Assembly: GCF_900105455.1 (NCBI RefSeq)
Contig: NZ_FNSF01000007.1
Coordinates: 248,001-312,000 of the forward strand
Reading direction: 5' to 3'
Length of the DNA stretch: 64,000 nt
Origin: Tenacibaculum sp. MAR_2009_124
GTDB lineage: Bacteria; Bacteroidota; Bacteroidia; Flavobacteriales; Flavobacteriaceae
Made by a program: the position numbers and the translations under genes. A model generated the notes under the pieces. It was not told the DNA's origin, did no database searches, and saw nothing but the letters and a program-made list of their open reading frames with translations. Below, one piece after another: positions 34,893-42,644 of the stretch; position 1 is the first letter of the stretch; each line of letters begins with the position of its first letter.

Positions 34893-35181
34893 ATATCTTT
34901 TAAATTTTTTATTTCTAATGAATGATTAAATAGTAACTTATGAAAGATTTTCATTTAATTTGCTGATACAAACTAACAGTCTTTGTTTGTTTTTGTAAAC
35001 GTATCTTGGTATAATGCTTTTAATTTTAAACTTTAAATTTGTTTTTTGTTTAAAAGTGTAACTGTTTTTTGTGTTTGTAATGAGTTTTGTACTCATATTG
35101 TAGCCTTGTAATGTTTTAAGTCGATCAAATCATTGTGAGAGGCTTATAAAGATTGTTTTCTAAAATAAAACCCTCTAAAAG
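34893..35181. other. Intergenic DNA upstream of asnB and the trp promoter
   Basis: The 289 bp before the trp promoter are AT-rich. A TTAGTTTG sequence on the minus strand near 34969 could be part of the asnB promoter, but the spacing is not canonical. No other feature is seen. Confidence 0.35.
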
Positions 35182-35212
35182 TTTGCATTCTAAAAAATCT
35201 ATTTTAAATTTG
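35182..35212 (+). promoter_or_regulatory. trp operon promoter
   Basis: TTTG (35182-35185), a spacer of exactly 19 nt and TAAATTTG (35205-35212) make a perfect Bacteroidota promoter (-33 TTTG, -7 TAnnTTTG). The predicted start is near 35216-35220, at the leader-peptide ATG. Confidence 0.85.
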
Positions 35213-35219
35213 CTGTATC

Positions 35220-35270
35220 ATGTTAACGCAAAACAACATATGGTGGTGGAACTCTCTTAGCAAAAATTAA
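35220..35270 (+). CDS. trpL: trp operon leader peptide
   Basis: A 16-codon ORF encodes MLTQNNIWWWNSLSKN, with three consecutive Trp codons (TGG at 35241-35249). It starts 7 nt after the -7 box of the trp promoter and ends before a terminator hairpin placed in front of trpE. Three adjacent Trp codons in a 16-residue peptide at exactly this position are very unlikely by chance. Its translation is predicted to sense charged tRNA-Trp; the peptide itself probably has no function. The name trpL is by function. Confidence 0.88.
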   Translation: MLTQNNIWWWNSLSKN

Positions 35271-35331
35271 GTGAGCGATACCCTATAAAAAAATATAAAG
35301 AAAAAGGCTTATCTCACGATAAGCCTTTTTT
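35252..35331 (+). promoter_or_regulatory. trp attenuator (pause stem, antiterminator, terminator)
   Basis: Three alternative pairings can be drawn. Region 1 CTCTCTTA (35252-35259) pairs with region 2 TAAGTGAG (35268-35275), 7 of 8 positions. Region 2 GTGAG plus ATA (35271-35280) can instead pair with TATCTCAC (35310-35317), as an antiterminator with a 2-nt bulge. The terminator is AAAAAGGCTTATC (35301-35313) with GATAAGCCTTTTTT (35318-35331). A ribosome stalled on the Trp codons would cover region 1 and favour antitermination. This is the classical attenuation logic, inferred from sequence. Confidence 0.82.
35301..35331 (+). terminator. Attenuator terminator upstream of trpE
   Basis: A 13-bp perfect stem (35301-35313 with 35318-35330) has a TCAC loop and ends in a T-run. 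It lies 29 nt before the trpE ATG. Confidence 0.92.
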
Positions 35332-35359
35332 GTTTTTAAACAATACGACTAAAACTAAA

Positions 35360-36751
35360 ATGGAAAAAATTAAGTTTACTACAGTTTCAAAAAAAAGACT
35401 ATCCGATACTGTAACTCCTGTAGGTTTATATCTTCGGTTAAGAGATAAGTTTTCAAATACGTTATTATTAGAAAGTTCAGATTATCATAGTAAAGAAGAA
35501 AGCTACTCTTTTATCTGTGTTGATCCTATTATAGGAATGAAAGCAGACAAAGATCAATTTTCTATCACACGAAAAGGAGAAGAAATTAGCACAAGTGTAA
35601 TTGGCAAAAACTTCAATCAATTGTTTAATGATTTTGCTTCTTCAATTGAACTTGAATGTGATCCACACTTAAAGTCTTTTAACGGTTTATATGGATATAC
35701 AACTTATGATAGTGTTCAATATTTTGAAACCATAAAATTAAATGTAAAAGAAGCTCCATCGGCTATACCAATGATGCAATATAGTTTCTATAAGTACATT
35801 ATTGCTATTAATCATTTTAATGACGAGTTGATTTTAATTGAGAATATTGAAGAAGGAGAGGATTCTGGAATTCATGAAATTGAAACAATAATAGAAGCTC
35901 AGGCATTTAATACGCAAAAATTTGAAATTGTTGGTGAGGAAACTTCAAACTGCACCAATGAAGATTTCAAAGAGTATGTGAAAAATGCAAAAGCTCATTG
36001 TAAAAGAGGCGATGTTTTTCAATTGGTATTATCTAGACAGTTTCAACAAGAGTTTAAAGGTGACGAGTTTAATGTTTACAGAGCATTAAGATCAATAAAC
36101 CCTTCGCCTTATCTTTTTTATTTTGATTATGGAAGTTTTAAATTAATGGGGTCATCTCCAGAAGCTCAAATAAAAATAAATGAAGGCAAGGCAATTATAA
36201 ACCCTATTGCAGGAACTTTTCGAAGGACTGGAAATATGGCGGAAGATTTAAAGTTGGGAAAAAAGCTTTCCGAAGATAAAAAGGAAACAGCAGAGCACGT
36301 AATGTTGGTTGATTTGGCAAGAAACGATTTGAGTAAACATGCGGATAATGTAAAGGTTGAGGTATTTAAAGAAGTGCAGTATTTCAGTCATGTTATTCAT
36401 TTAGTATCTACGGTACAAGGTCAAATAAAAGGAAACCCTGTTAAAATAGTTGGAGATACTTTTCCCGCTGGAACCTTAAGTGGAGCGCCAAAATATAAGG
36501 CAATGCAATTAATAGATACCTACGAAAATCAATCTAGAGGATTTTATGGAGGTGCAGTTGGAATTATAGGGCTCGATGGCTCGGTGAATCTTGCTATTGC
36601 TATTCGTTCATTTGTAAGTAAGAAAAACGTATTGTATTATCAAGCGGGTGCAGGAATTGTAATTCATTCAAGTGAAGAAGGAGAGTTACAAGAAGTGAAT
36701 AACAAGTTAGCAGCTTTGAAAAAGGCGTTAATTTTAGCAGAAAATGTATAA
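35360..36751 (+). CDS. trpE: Anthranilate synthase component I
   Basis: A 463-residue chorismate-utilising enzyme. I chose the ATG at 35360 (MEKIKFTTVSKKRL); the upstream frame begins at a TTG inside the terminator T-run. The tryptophan feedback site LLESSD is intact, so end-product inhibition is expected in addition to attenuation. The catalytic core shows RGDVFQLVLSR, GSSPEAQIKI, PIAGTFRR and TFPAGTLSGAPK. With TrpG it converts chorismate and glutamine to anthranilate. It is the first structural gene of trpEGDC-orf-FBA. Confidence 0.97.
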   Translation: MEKIKFTTVSKKRLSDTVTPVGLYLRLRDKFSNTLLLESSDYHSKEESYSFICVDPIIGMKADKDQFSITRKGEEISTSVIGKNFNQLFNDFASSIELECDPHLKSFNGLYGYTTYDSVQYFETIKLNVKEAPSAIPMMQYSFYKYIIAINHFNDELILIENIEEGEDSGIHEIETIIEAQAFNTQKFEIVGEETSNCTNEDFKEYVKNAKAHCKRGDVFQLVLSRQFQQEFKGDEFNVYRALRSINPSPYLFYFDYGSFKLMGSSPEAQIKINEGKAIINPIAGTFRRTGNMAEDLKLGKKLSEDKKETAEHVMLVDLARNDLSKHADNVKVEVFKEVQYFSHVIHLVSTVQGQIKGNPVKIVGDTFPAGTLSGAPKYKAMQLIDTYENQSRGFYGGAVGIIGLDGSVNLAIAIRSFVSKKNVLYYQAGAGIVIHSSEEGELQEVNNKLAALKKALILAENV

Positions 36752-36783
36752 AAGTTAATTAAAGATATTAGAATTGAGAAGCT

Positions 36784-36809
36784 CTCAATACTAAACCCTC
36801 AATACTAAA
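36784..36809 (+). repeat. 12-bp direct repeat between trpE and trpG
   Basis: CTCAATACTAAA occurs twice, at 36784-36795 and 36798-36809, separated by 2 nt and ending just before the trpG start at 36813. Confidence 0.6.
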
Positions 36810-36812
36810 AAA

Positions 36813-37403
36813 ATGAAAATTTTAATTTTAGATAACTACGATTCCTTTACCTACAACCTAGTGCACATGGTTGAAAAAATAACGGATACTTATCCAGATG
36901 TCTATCGAAACGATGAAATATCACTAGAGGATGTTGGAAGATATGATTTAATTATTCTTTCGCCTGGGCCTGGAATTCCTAACGAAGCAGGAATTTTAAA
37001 AGAAGTGATAAGAACATATGCGGGAAAACTTCCAATTTTTGGAGTTTGCTTGGGACTACAAGCGATAACCGAAGTTTTTGGTGGAAAGATTATGAATATG
37101 AATGAGGTTTTTCACGGGGTAGCAACAGATATGAAGGTGTTGGAAAAAGAAGCAATTATATTTAAAGATATTCCTCAAACTTTTCCTGCAGCTCGATACC
37201 ATTCATGGATTGCATCCAAGGAAGATTTACCAGAGTCTTTGGAAGTAACAGCCATTGACGAAGATGGTGGTATCATGGCTGTTCGTCATAGGGAATTTCA
37301 TATAAGTGCGGTTCAGTTTCATCCAGAAAGTATTTTAACAGAAGTAGGAGAACAACTCGTTAGAAACTTTATAACTAGTGTAAAAAATAAATTAGTAGCC
37401 TAA
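36813..37403 (+). CDS. trpG: Anthranilate synthase component II (glutamine amidotransferase)
   Basis: A 196-residue class I glutamine amidotransferase that supplies ammonia to TrpE. The catalytic triad is visible: Cys in GVCLGLQAI, then His and Glu in VQFHPES. The first residues (ILILDNYDSFTYNLVHMVE) and LSPGPGIP are typical of TrpG/PabA. TrpG and PabA cannot be separated by motif alone, so shared use for folate is possible; position in the trp operon makes TrpG the main role. Confidence 0.95.
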   Translation: MKILILDNYDSFTYNLVHMVEKITDTYPDVYRNDEISLEDVGRYDLIILSPGPGIPNEAGILKEVIRTYAGKLPIFGVCLGLQAITEVFGGKIMNMNEVFHGVATDMKVLEKEAIIFKDIPQTFPAARYHSWIASKEDLPESLEVTAIDEDGGIMAVRHREFHISAVQFHPESILTEVGEQLVRNFITSVKNKLVA

Positions 37404-37417
37404 CATCAATAATAAGA

Positions 37418-38410
37418 ATGATGAAAGAAACCCTCGAAAAATTATATCAACATAAAAGGCTAACAAAGTCTGAAGCTAAAAGTATGTTGATTAATATAGC
37501 TCAAGAGAAATATAATGAAGCTCATTTAGCTTCTTTCTTAACCGTTTTTATGATGCGCCCTATAACTGCAAATGAATTGGCAGGTTTTAGAGAAGCATTG
37601 TTAGAGTTGGCGATAAAAGTGGATTTGTCGGAATATAATACCATTGATATTGTTGGTACAGGAGGTGATGGTAAAGATACTTTTAATATCTCAACATTAA
37701 CATCTTTTGTAGTTGCAGGAACAGGACAAAAAGTAGCGAAACATGGTAATTATTCGGTGTCTTCAAAATCAGGTTCTTCAGATATGTTAGAAAGTTTCGG
37801 TTATGAATTTACCAATGATGAGGCGACATTAAAATCTCATTTAGAAAAAGCTAACATTTGTTTTTTACATGCACCTAAATTTCACCCAGCAATGAAAGCA
37901 GTGGGGCCGGTTAGGAAAGCATTAAAATTAAAAACGTTTTTTAATATGTTAGGGCCTTTAGTAAATCCAAGTTCTCCTCAAAATCAATTGTTAGGAACTT
38001 TTAATTTGGAGGTGGCTAGATTGTATAATTATATTTTGCAAGAAGAAAATTCAAATTATGGTATTGTTCATGCGTTAGATGGATATGATGAAATTTCTTT
38101 AACAGGGGCGTTTAAATTGTTTTCAAAAGAAGGGGAAGAATTAATAACTCCAGGTGATTTGCAAATGAAAACTTTAAAACAATCTGATATTTACGGAGGT
38201 AATTCTGTGGCCGATGCAGCTAAAGTATTTAAGACTATTTTAAATGGTGAAGGAACTGAAGCACAAAACAATGTGGTGTTAACAAATGCCGCGTATGCCC
38301 TGAAAATTATTGATCAAAATAAATCTTTTGAAGAAGCGTTCGAAGAAGCTAAAAATTCACTATTTGGATTAAAAGCAAAAGATTGCCTGAATAGATTAAT
38401 TACGAATTAA
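37418..38410 (+). CDS. trpD: Anthranilate phosphoribosyltransferase
   Basis: A 330-residue enzyme that couples anthranilate to phosphoribosyl diphosphate. It has the PRPP-binding motif DIVGTGGDGKDTFNIST, then KHGNYSVSSKSGSSD and the anthranilate-binding GPVRKALKLKTFFNMLGPLV stretch. The start is ATG 37418, or the next ATG (37421). It lies 14 nt after trpG. An AT-rich repeat tract separates it from trpC, the only long gap inside the operon. Confidence 0.97.
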   Translation: MMKETLEKLYQHKRLTKSEAKSMLINIAQEKYNEAHLASFLTVFMMRPITANELAGFREALLELAIKVDLSEYNTIDIVGTGGDGKDTFNISTLTSFVVAGTGQKVAKHGNYSVSSKSGSSDMLESFGYEFTNDEATLKSHLEKANICFLHAPKFHPAMKAVGPVRKALKLKTFFNMLGPLVNPSSPQNQLLGTFNLEVARLYNYILQEENSNYGIVHALDGYDEISLTGAFKLFSKEGEELITPGDLQMKTLKQSDIYGGNSVADAAKVFKTILNGEGTEAQNNVVLTNAAYALKIIDQNKSFEEAFEEAKNSLFGLKAKDCLNRLITN

Positions 38411-38497
38411 CAATTAGGAATTCACGATTCGTAATGCGTAATTCATAATTAACAATTAACAATTAGGAATTAGTAATTAACAATTCATAATTAAAAA
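38411..38497 (+). repeat. AT-rich degenerate repeat tract between trpD and trpC
   Basis: The 87-bp spacer is made of variants of AATTAACAATTA, AATTCATAATTA and AATTCGTAATGCG in tandem. It is partly self-complementary. No coding potential is seen. Similar tracts occur between genes in some Flavobacteriaceae; I give that from memory only. Confidence 0.7.
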
Positions 38498-38499
38498 AT

Positions 38500-39288
38500 A
38501 TGACAATACTAGAAAAAATAATAGCATTTAAAAAGAAAGAAGTAGCTAAAATAAAAGCTGAGATTCCTGTGAAAAAATTGGTAGAAAGTCCAAATTTTAA
38601 AAAATCAAGATTCTCATTAAAAGAAGCTCTTACTAATGAGTATTCAACAGGAATTATAGCTGAATTTAAAAGACAATCACCATCAAAGGGAATTATTAAT
38701 GATAGTGCTTCTATTGTAGAGGTAACAGAAGGGTATTTAGAAGCAAAAGTGGCCGCTCAGTCAATTTTAACAGATACTTCTTTTTTTGGCGGAACGATGG
38801 CGGATTTAATGGAGGCTAGGACCATTAATCAACAAACACCAATTTTACGAAAGGATTTTGTTGTTGATGGTTTTCAAATTGTTGAAGCGAAGGCAATAGG
38901 TGCTGATGCGGTACTTTTAATTGCTACATGTTTGTCAGCAAAAGAACTAAAGGATTACGGGCAATTGGCTTCTGATTTAGGCTTGGAAGTTTTATATGAA
39001 ATTCACACGCAGGAAGATTTAGATAAAATTTCAGATTTAGACAATAAAATTATAGGCATAAACAATCGAAATTTAAAAACTTTTGAAGTGGATTTAGAAC
39101 ATTCTATAGCCTTAGCGAATCAGATACCCAATAGTGCTGTGAAAGTTTCAGAGAGTGGTATTTCTGACCCGAGAATTATAACGGGATTAAAAGAATACGG
39201 TTTTCAAGGTTTCCTAATCGGAGAAAACTTTATGAAAACTAAAAACCCAGGATTGGCTTGCCAAGAGTTTATTAGTCAAATTAGATAG
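38500..39288 (+). CDS. trpC: Indole-3-glycerol-phosphate synthase
   Basis: A 262-residue TIM-barrel enzyme that forms indole-3-glycerol phosphate from the product of TrpF. It has ILEKIIAFKKKEV, the catalytic GIIAEFKRQSPSKG (the essential Lys and Glu pair), TDTSFFGG, LRKDFVVDGFQI, GINNRNLKTFEVD and SESGI. Normal length. It is a stand-alone TrpC, not fused to TrpF, as expected for Bacteroidota. Confidence 0.97.
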   Translation: MTILEKIIAFKKKEVAKIKAEIPVKKLVESPNFKKSRFSLKEALTNEYSTGIIAEFKRQSPSKGIINDSASIVEVTEGYLEAKVAAQSILTDTSFFGGTMADLMEARTINQQTPILRKDFVVDGFQIVEAKAIGADAVLLIATCLSAKELKDYGQLASDLGLEVLYEIHTQEDLDKISDLDNKIIGINNRNLKTFEVDLEHSIALANQIPNSAVKVSESGISDPRIITGLKEYGFQGFLIGENFMKTKNPGLACQEFISQIR

Positions 39289-39296
39289 GTGGAGAA

Positions 39297-39800
39297 ATGA
39301 TAGTAGAAGATTATATTTTATTTGATTGGGAAGAAACTGAAACAGGTGTTGTATTAGATGAAAACGAGAATTGGATTCTTATTAAATCAATTCCAGTAGA
39401 CTTTCAAATAGATGGTTATAAACTCATTAATAAAAAGTATATAGAAAATAGGTTTTCTAACAATAATGAGAGTTTAAAAAAGGTTCTTAAGTTGAGAAAA
39501 TCAGTATTTGAAAAACCTCAAGGATTTGAGTATAATAATGATGTGATTGAGATTTTTAAACAGATTGAAACTCAATATGGTTGTTTCGAATTTCAGGATG
39601 AAATGGAGGATGAATTATTTTATGGCGTTTTAAACGAAATTAATAAAGATGGGTTTTATATTGATTCAATAAAGTCCGATGGTGTGGTAGATTTGGATTT
39701 CGACGTTGAATTCTCTAAAGATAGCATAAGAATAATTTCTTTTGGATCAGATTATTTTAAGGCCATTTGTTTACTATTCAATGATCAAAAAAATAGATAA
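39297..39800 (+). CDS. Hypothetical protein embedded in the trp operon
   Basis: A 167-residue soluble acidic protein between trpC and trpF, starting 8 nt after trpC and ending 1 nt before the trpF ATG, so it is certainly cotranscribed. Its wording (WILIKSIPVDFQIDGYKLI, then FGSDYFKAICLLF) shows alternating strands and helices but no known domain. It has no signal peptide or membrane segment. It is not one of the trp enzymes; a regulatory or unrelated role is equally possible. Confidence 0.75.
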   Translation: MIVEDYILFDWEETETGVVLDENENWILIKSIPVDFQIDGYKLINKKYIENRFSNNNESLKKVLKLRKSVFEKPQGFEYNNDVIEIFKQIETQYGCFEFQDEMEDELFYGVLNEINKDGFYIDSIKSDGVVDLDFDVEFSKDSIRIISFGSDYFKAICLLFNDQKNR

Positions 39801-39801
39801 A

Positions 39802-40428
39802 ATGAAGCTGAAGATTTGCGGAATGAAGTATATAGAAAATATAAAGCAAGTAGCTGATTTAAAACCAGATTACTTAGGATTTATTTTCTATGAAAAGTCA
39901 AAAAGAAATTTTGAAGGAATTATCCCTGAAATACCTAAGAGTATTAAAAAAGTTGGGGTTTTTGTAAATGAATATTTGGAAATCGTTGTGTCTTTGGCTC
40001 AAGAATATCAATTATCTATGTTGCAGTTACATGGAGATGAATCACCAGAATATATAAAAGAATTAAAGGATCATTTACCAAATGTGGAAATGATAAAGGT
40101 TTTTGGAATAAGAGACTCTTTTGATTTTGATAAGTTAAAACCTTTTGAAGGCAAAGCAGACTATTTTCTATTTGATACGAAGGGGAAAGAAAGAGGAGGA
40201 AATGGAGTGACCTTCGACTGGAAGTTATTAGAAAAATATAATTCAAATACTCCTTATTTTTTAAGTGGGGGAATAGGTTTAGAAGAAATAAATTCGGTAA
40301 AAGAATTTATGAGAACATCTTATGCGAAACAATGTATAGCGCTTGATGTTAATAGTCGATTTGAAACCGAACCAGGGAAAAAGTCGATAAAAAAGTTAAA
40401 AAAGTTTACAACAATATTTATAAAATAA
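39802..40428 (+). CDS. trpF: Phosphoribosylanthranilate isomerase
   Basis: A 208-residue TIM-barrel isomerase. I chose ATG 39802 because it gives MKLKICGMKYIENI, the canonical TrpF start with the catalytic Cys; longer in-frame starts would overlap the upstream gene. DYLGFIFYEKSKR, VGVFVN, LQLHGDES, the catalytic Asp in FLFDTKG, and FLSGGIGLEEI and DVNSRFE complete the fold. It is one nucleotide after the preceding hypothetical gene (TAAAATG). Confidence 0.96.
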   Translation: MKLKICGMKYIENIKQVADLKPDYLGFIFYEKSKRNFEGIIPEIPKSIKKVGVFVNEYLEIVVSLAQEYQLSMLQLHGDESPEYIKELKDHLPNVEMIKVFGIRDSFDFDKLKPFEGKADYFLFDTKGKERGGNGVTFDWKLLEKYNSNTPYFLSGGIGLEEINSVKEFMRTSYAKQCIALDVNSRFETEPGKKSIKKLKKFTTIFIK

Positions 40429-40437
40429 ATACTGATT

Positions 40438-41616
40438 ATGAAATTTCAACCAGATAGTAATGGGTATTATGGACAGTTCGGAGGAGCATTTATCCCAGAA
40501 CTATTATATCCAAACGTAAAGGAATTAGAAGATAATTATATTCAAATTATTAATTCATCAGCATTTCAAAAAGAATACAAAGATTTACTAAAGCATTACG
40601 TGGGTAGACCTAGTCCTTTGTATTTAGCAAAACGTCTTTCAGAAAAATATGGAGCTACCATTTATCTGAAACGAGAAGATTTAAACCATACTGGTGCTCA
40701 TAAAGTAAACAATACCATAGGGCAAATTTTAATAGCTAAACATTTAGGCAAAACCAAGGTGATTGCTGAAACTGGAGCTGGTCAACATGGTGTAGCTTCG
40801 GCTACGGTTTGCGCGTTAATGGGACTAGAATGTATTGTTTTTATGGGAGAAACGGATATCAAACGCCAAGCTCCTAATGTGGCACGAATGAAAATGTTAG
40901 GTGCTAAAGTCGTCCCTGCAACAAGTGGTAGTAAAACATTAAAGGATGCAACAAATGAAGCTATACGTTATTGGATTCAAAATCCAGATACTTATTATTT
41001 AATAGGATCTGTCGTTGGCCCGCATCCATACCCTGACATGGTTGCTCGTTTACAAGCAGTTATTTCTGAAGAAATGAAAGTTCAACTTAAGGAGCAAACA
41101 GGAAAAGAGAATCCTGATGCTATTATTGCTTGTGTTGGAGGTGGAAGTAATGCAGCAGGAGCATTTTATCATTATTTAGATGATGAAGAAGTAGAGTTAA
41201 TTGCTGTAGAAGCTGCTGGATTGGGCGTTAATTCTGGTGAAAGCGCGGCTACTTCTCAATTAGGTGAAGTAGGTGTTATTCATGGAAGTAAAACCATTTT
41301 GATGCAAGATGAATATGGTCAAATTGTTGAGCCTTATTCTATTTCTGCAGGATTAGATTATCCAGGAGTAGGTCCATTACATGCTTTCTTACATGAAAGT
41401 AAACGTGCTACCTTTATGAATGCTACGGATAAAGAAGCCTTAGCCGCGGCTTATGAATTAACGAAAATTGAAGGTATTATTCCAGCTTTAGAAACAGCAC
41501 ATGCTCTGGCCGTACTTCCAAAAATGGATTTAAGCAAAGACCAAACGATTGTAATTAATTTGTCTGGTAGAGGAGACAAAGACCTAGAAACATATATTAA
41601 ACATTTAGAAAGTTAA
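40438..41616 (+). CDS. trpB: Tryptophan synthase beta chain
   Basis: A 392-residue PLP enzyme that joins indole and serine. The Schiff-base Lys is in HTGAHKVNNTIGQ, the phosphate-binding GGGSNAAG is intact, and the catalytic Glu lies in AETGAGQHGVA. It belongs to the TrpB1 class that works with TrpA. It is 9 nt after trpF. Confidence 0.98.
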   Translation: MKFQPDSNGYYGQFGGAFIPELLYPNVKELEDNYIQIINSSAFQKEYKDLLKHYVGRPSPLYLAKRLSEKYGATIYLKREDLNHTGAHKVNNTIGQILIAKHLGKTKVIAETGAGQHGVASATVCALMGLECIVFMGETDIKRQAPNVARMKMLGAKVVPATSGSKTLKDATNEAIRYWIQNPDTYYLIGSVVGPHPYPDMVARLQAVISEEMKVQLKEQTGKENPDAIIACVGGGSNAAGAFYHYLDDEEVELIAVEAAGLGVNSGESAATSQLGEVGVIHGSKTILMQDEYGQIVEPYSISAGLDYPGVGPLHAFLHESKRATFMNATDKEALAAAYELTKIEGIIPALETAHALAVLPKMDLSKDQTIVINLSGRGDKDLETYIKHLES

Positions 41617-41630
41617 AAAAGAATATAGAA

Positions 41631-42401
41631 ATGAATTCATTACAGAAATTATTTGGTCAGAAAGACAACAATTTATTGTCTATATTTTTTACAGCGGGTT
41701 TCCCTGATTTAAATGGAACTGAAACCATTATTAGTGAATTAAGTAAAGCTGGAGTAGATTTCATCGAAGTAGGATTGCCATATTCAGATCCACTAGCAGA
41801 CGGACCAACAATTCAGCATAGTAGTTCTGTAGCTTTAAAAAATGGAATGAATCTAGATGTTGTATTTGAGCAATTGATCTCCATAAAAGAAAAAAATCCA
41901 ACACCCTTAGTTTTGATGGGATATTTAAATCAAATTATTAAGTATGGAGAAGAAGCTTTTTGTGAAAAGGTTAAACAATGTGGTATTGATACTATTATCA
42001 TTCCAGATTTACCAATGGTAGAATATGAGAGTCATTACAAACCTCTTTTTGATAAGTATGGAATAAGTAATGTTTTTTTGATAACTCCTCATACTTCTGA
42101 TGAAAGAATACGTAAAATTGATAGCTTAACGAGTACTTTTATTTATGTTGTAGCTTCGGCGTCAATTACAGGAGCAAAAGGGGAAGTATCGCAACAGCAA
42201 ATCGAATACTTCGAAAGAATTAAATCAATGAATTTAAATAGTAAATTAATTGTTGGTTTTGGGATTTCGGATCATCAGACATTTTCTACAGCGTGTACTT
42301 ACGCAAATGGAACAATAATTGGGTCGGCTTACATAAAATACCTCGATAAGAATGGAGTGTTAAAATCCAATGAATTTGTGAAATCAATTATTAAAGGATA
42401 A
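41631..42401 (+). CDS. trpA: Tryptophan synthase alpha chain
   Basis: A 256-residue TIM-barrel subunit that cleaves indole-3-glycerol phosphate and passes indole to TrpB. The catalytic Glu and Asp are in FIEVGLPYSDPLADGP; ASITGAKG and VGFGISD close the phosphate site. It is the last gene of the operon, followed by a strong terminator at 42445. Confidence 0.97.
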   Translation: MNSLQKLFGQKDNNLLSIFFTAGFPDLNGTETIISELSKAGVDFIEVGLPYSDPLADGPTIQHSSSVALKNGMNLDVVFEQLISIKEKNPTPLVLMGYLNQIIKYGEEAFCEKVKQCGIDTIIIPDLPMVEYESHYKPLFDKYGISNVFLITPHTSDERIRKIDSLTSTFIYVVASASITGAKGEVSQQQIEYFERIKSMNLNSKLIVGFGISDHQTFSTACTYANGTIIGSAYIKYLDKNGVLKSNEFVKSIIKG

Positions 42402-42444
42402 AAAAATAAGATTATTACAATATATGTATTGATTTTTATGGATG

Positions 42445-42478
42445 AAATAAGATTACTACTAGTAATCTTATTTTTTTT
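42445..42478 (+). terminator. Terminator of the trp operon
   Basis: AAATAAGATTACT (42445-42457) pairs with AGTAATCTTATTT (42461-42473) around an ACT loop, followed by T residues. Confidence 0.92.
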
Positions 42479-42599
42479 ATGCTATGAGTTAAATATGTTA
42501 AATTTTTGATTAAAATTAATGATTTTGTGAATTATTATGATTTTCTGTTTGTTGGGACATAATGTCATTTTTTTTCAGTTCACCGTTATACTTTTTAGA

Positions 42600-42607
42600 T
42601 TACTTTG
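42600..42607 (+). promoter_or_regulatory. Candidate -7 box of the T9SS protein gene
   Basis: TTACTTTG matches TAnnTTTG at 7 of 8 positions and is followed by CGCC, as in many Flavobacteriia promoters. It lies 37 nt before the ATG at 42645. A matching -33 element was not clear. Confidence 0.45.
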
Positions 42608-42644
42608 CGCCGCTTAACCAAAATAATCATAAAAACCACTAATT

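Noticed and set aside
39742..39801. Longer trpF start
   Set aside because: It would overlap the upstream gene, and MKLKICGM at 39802 is the conserved TrpF start.
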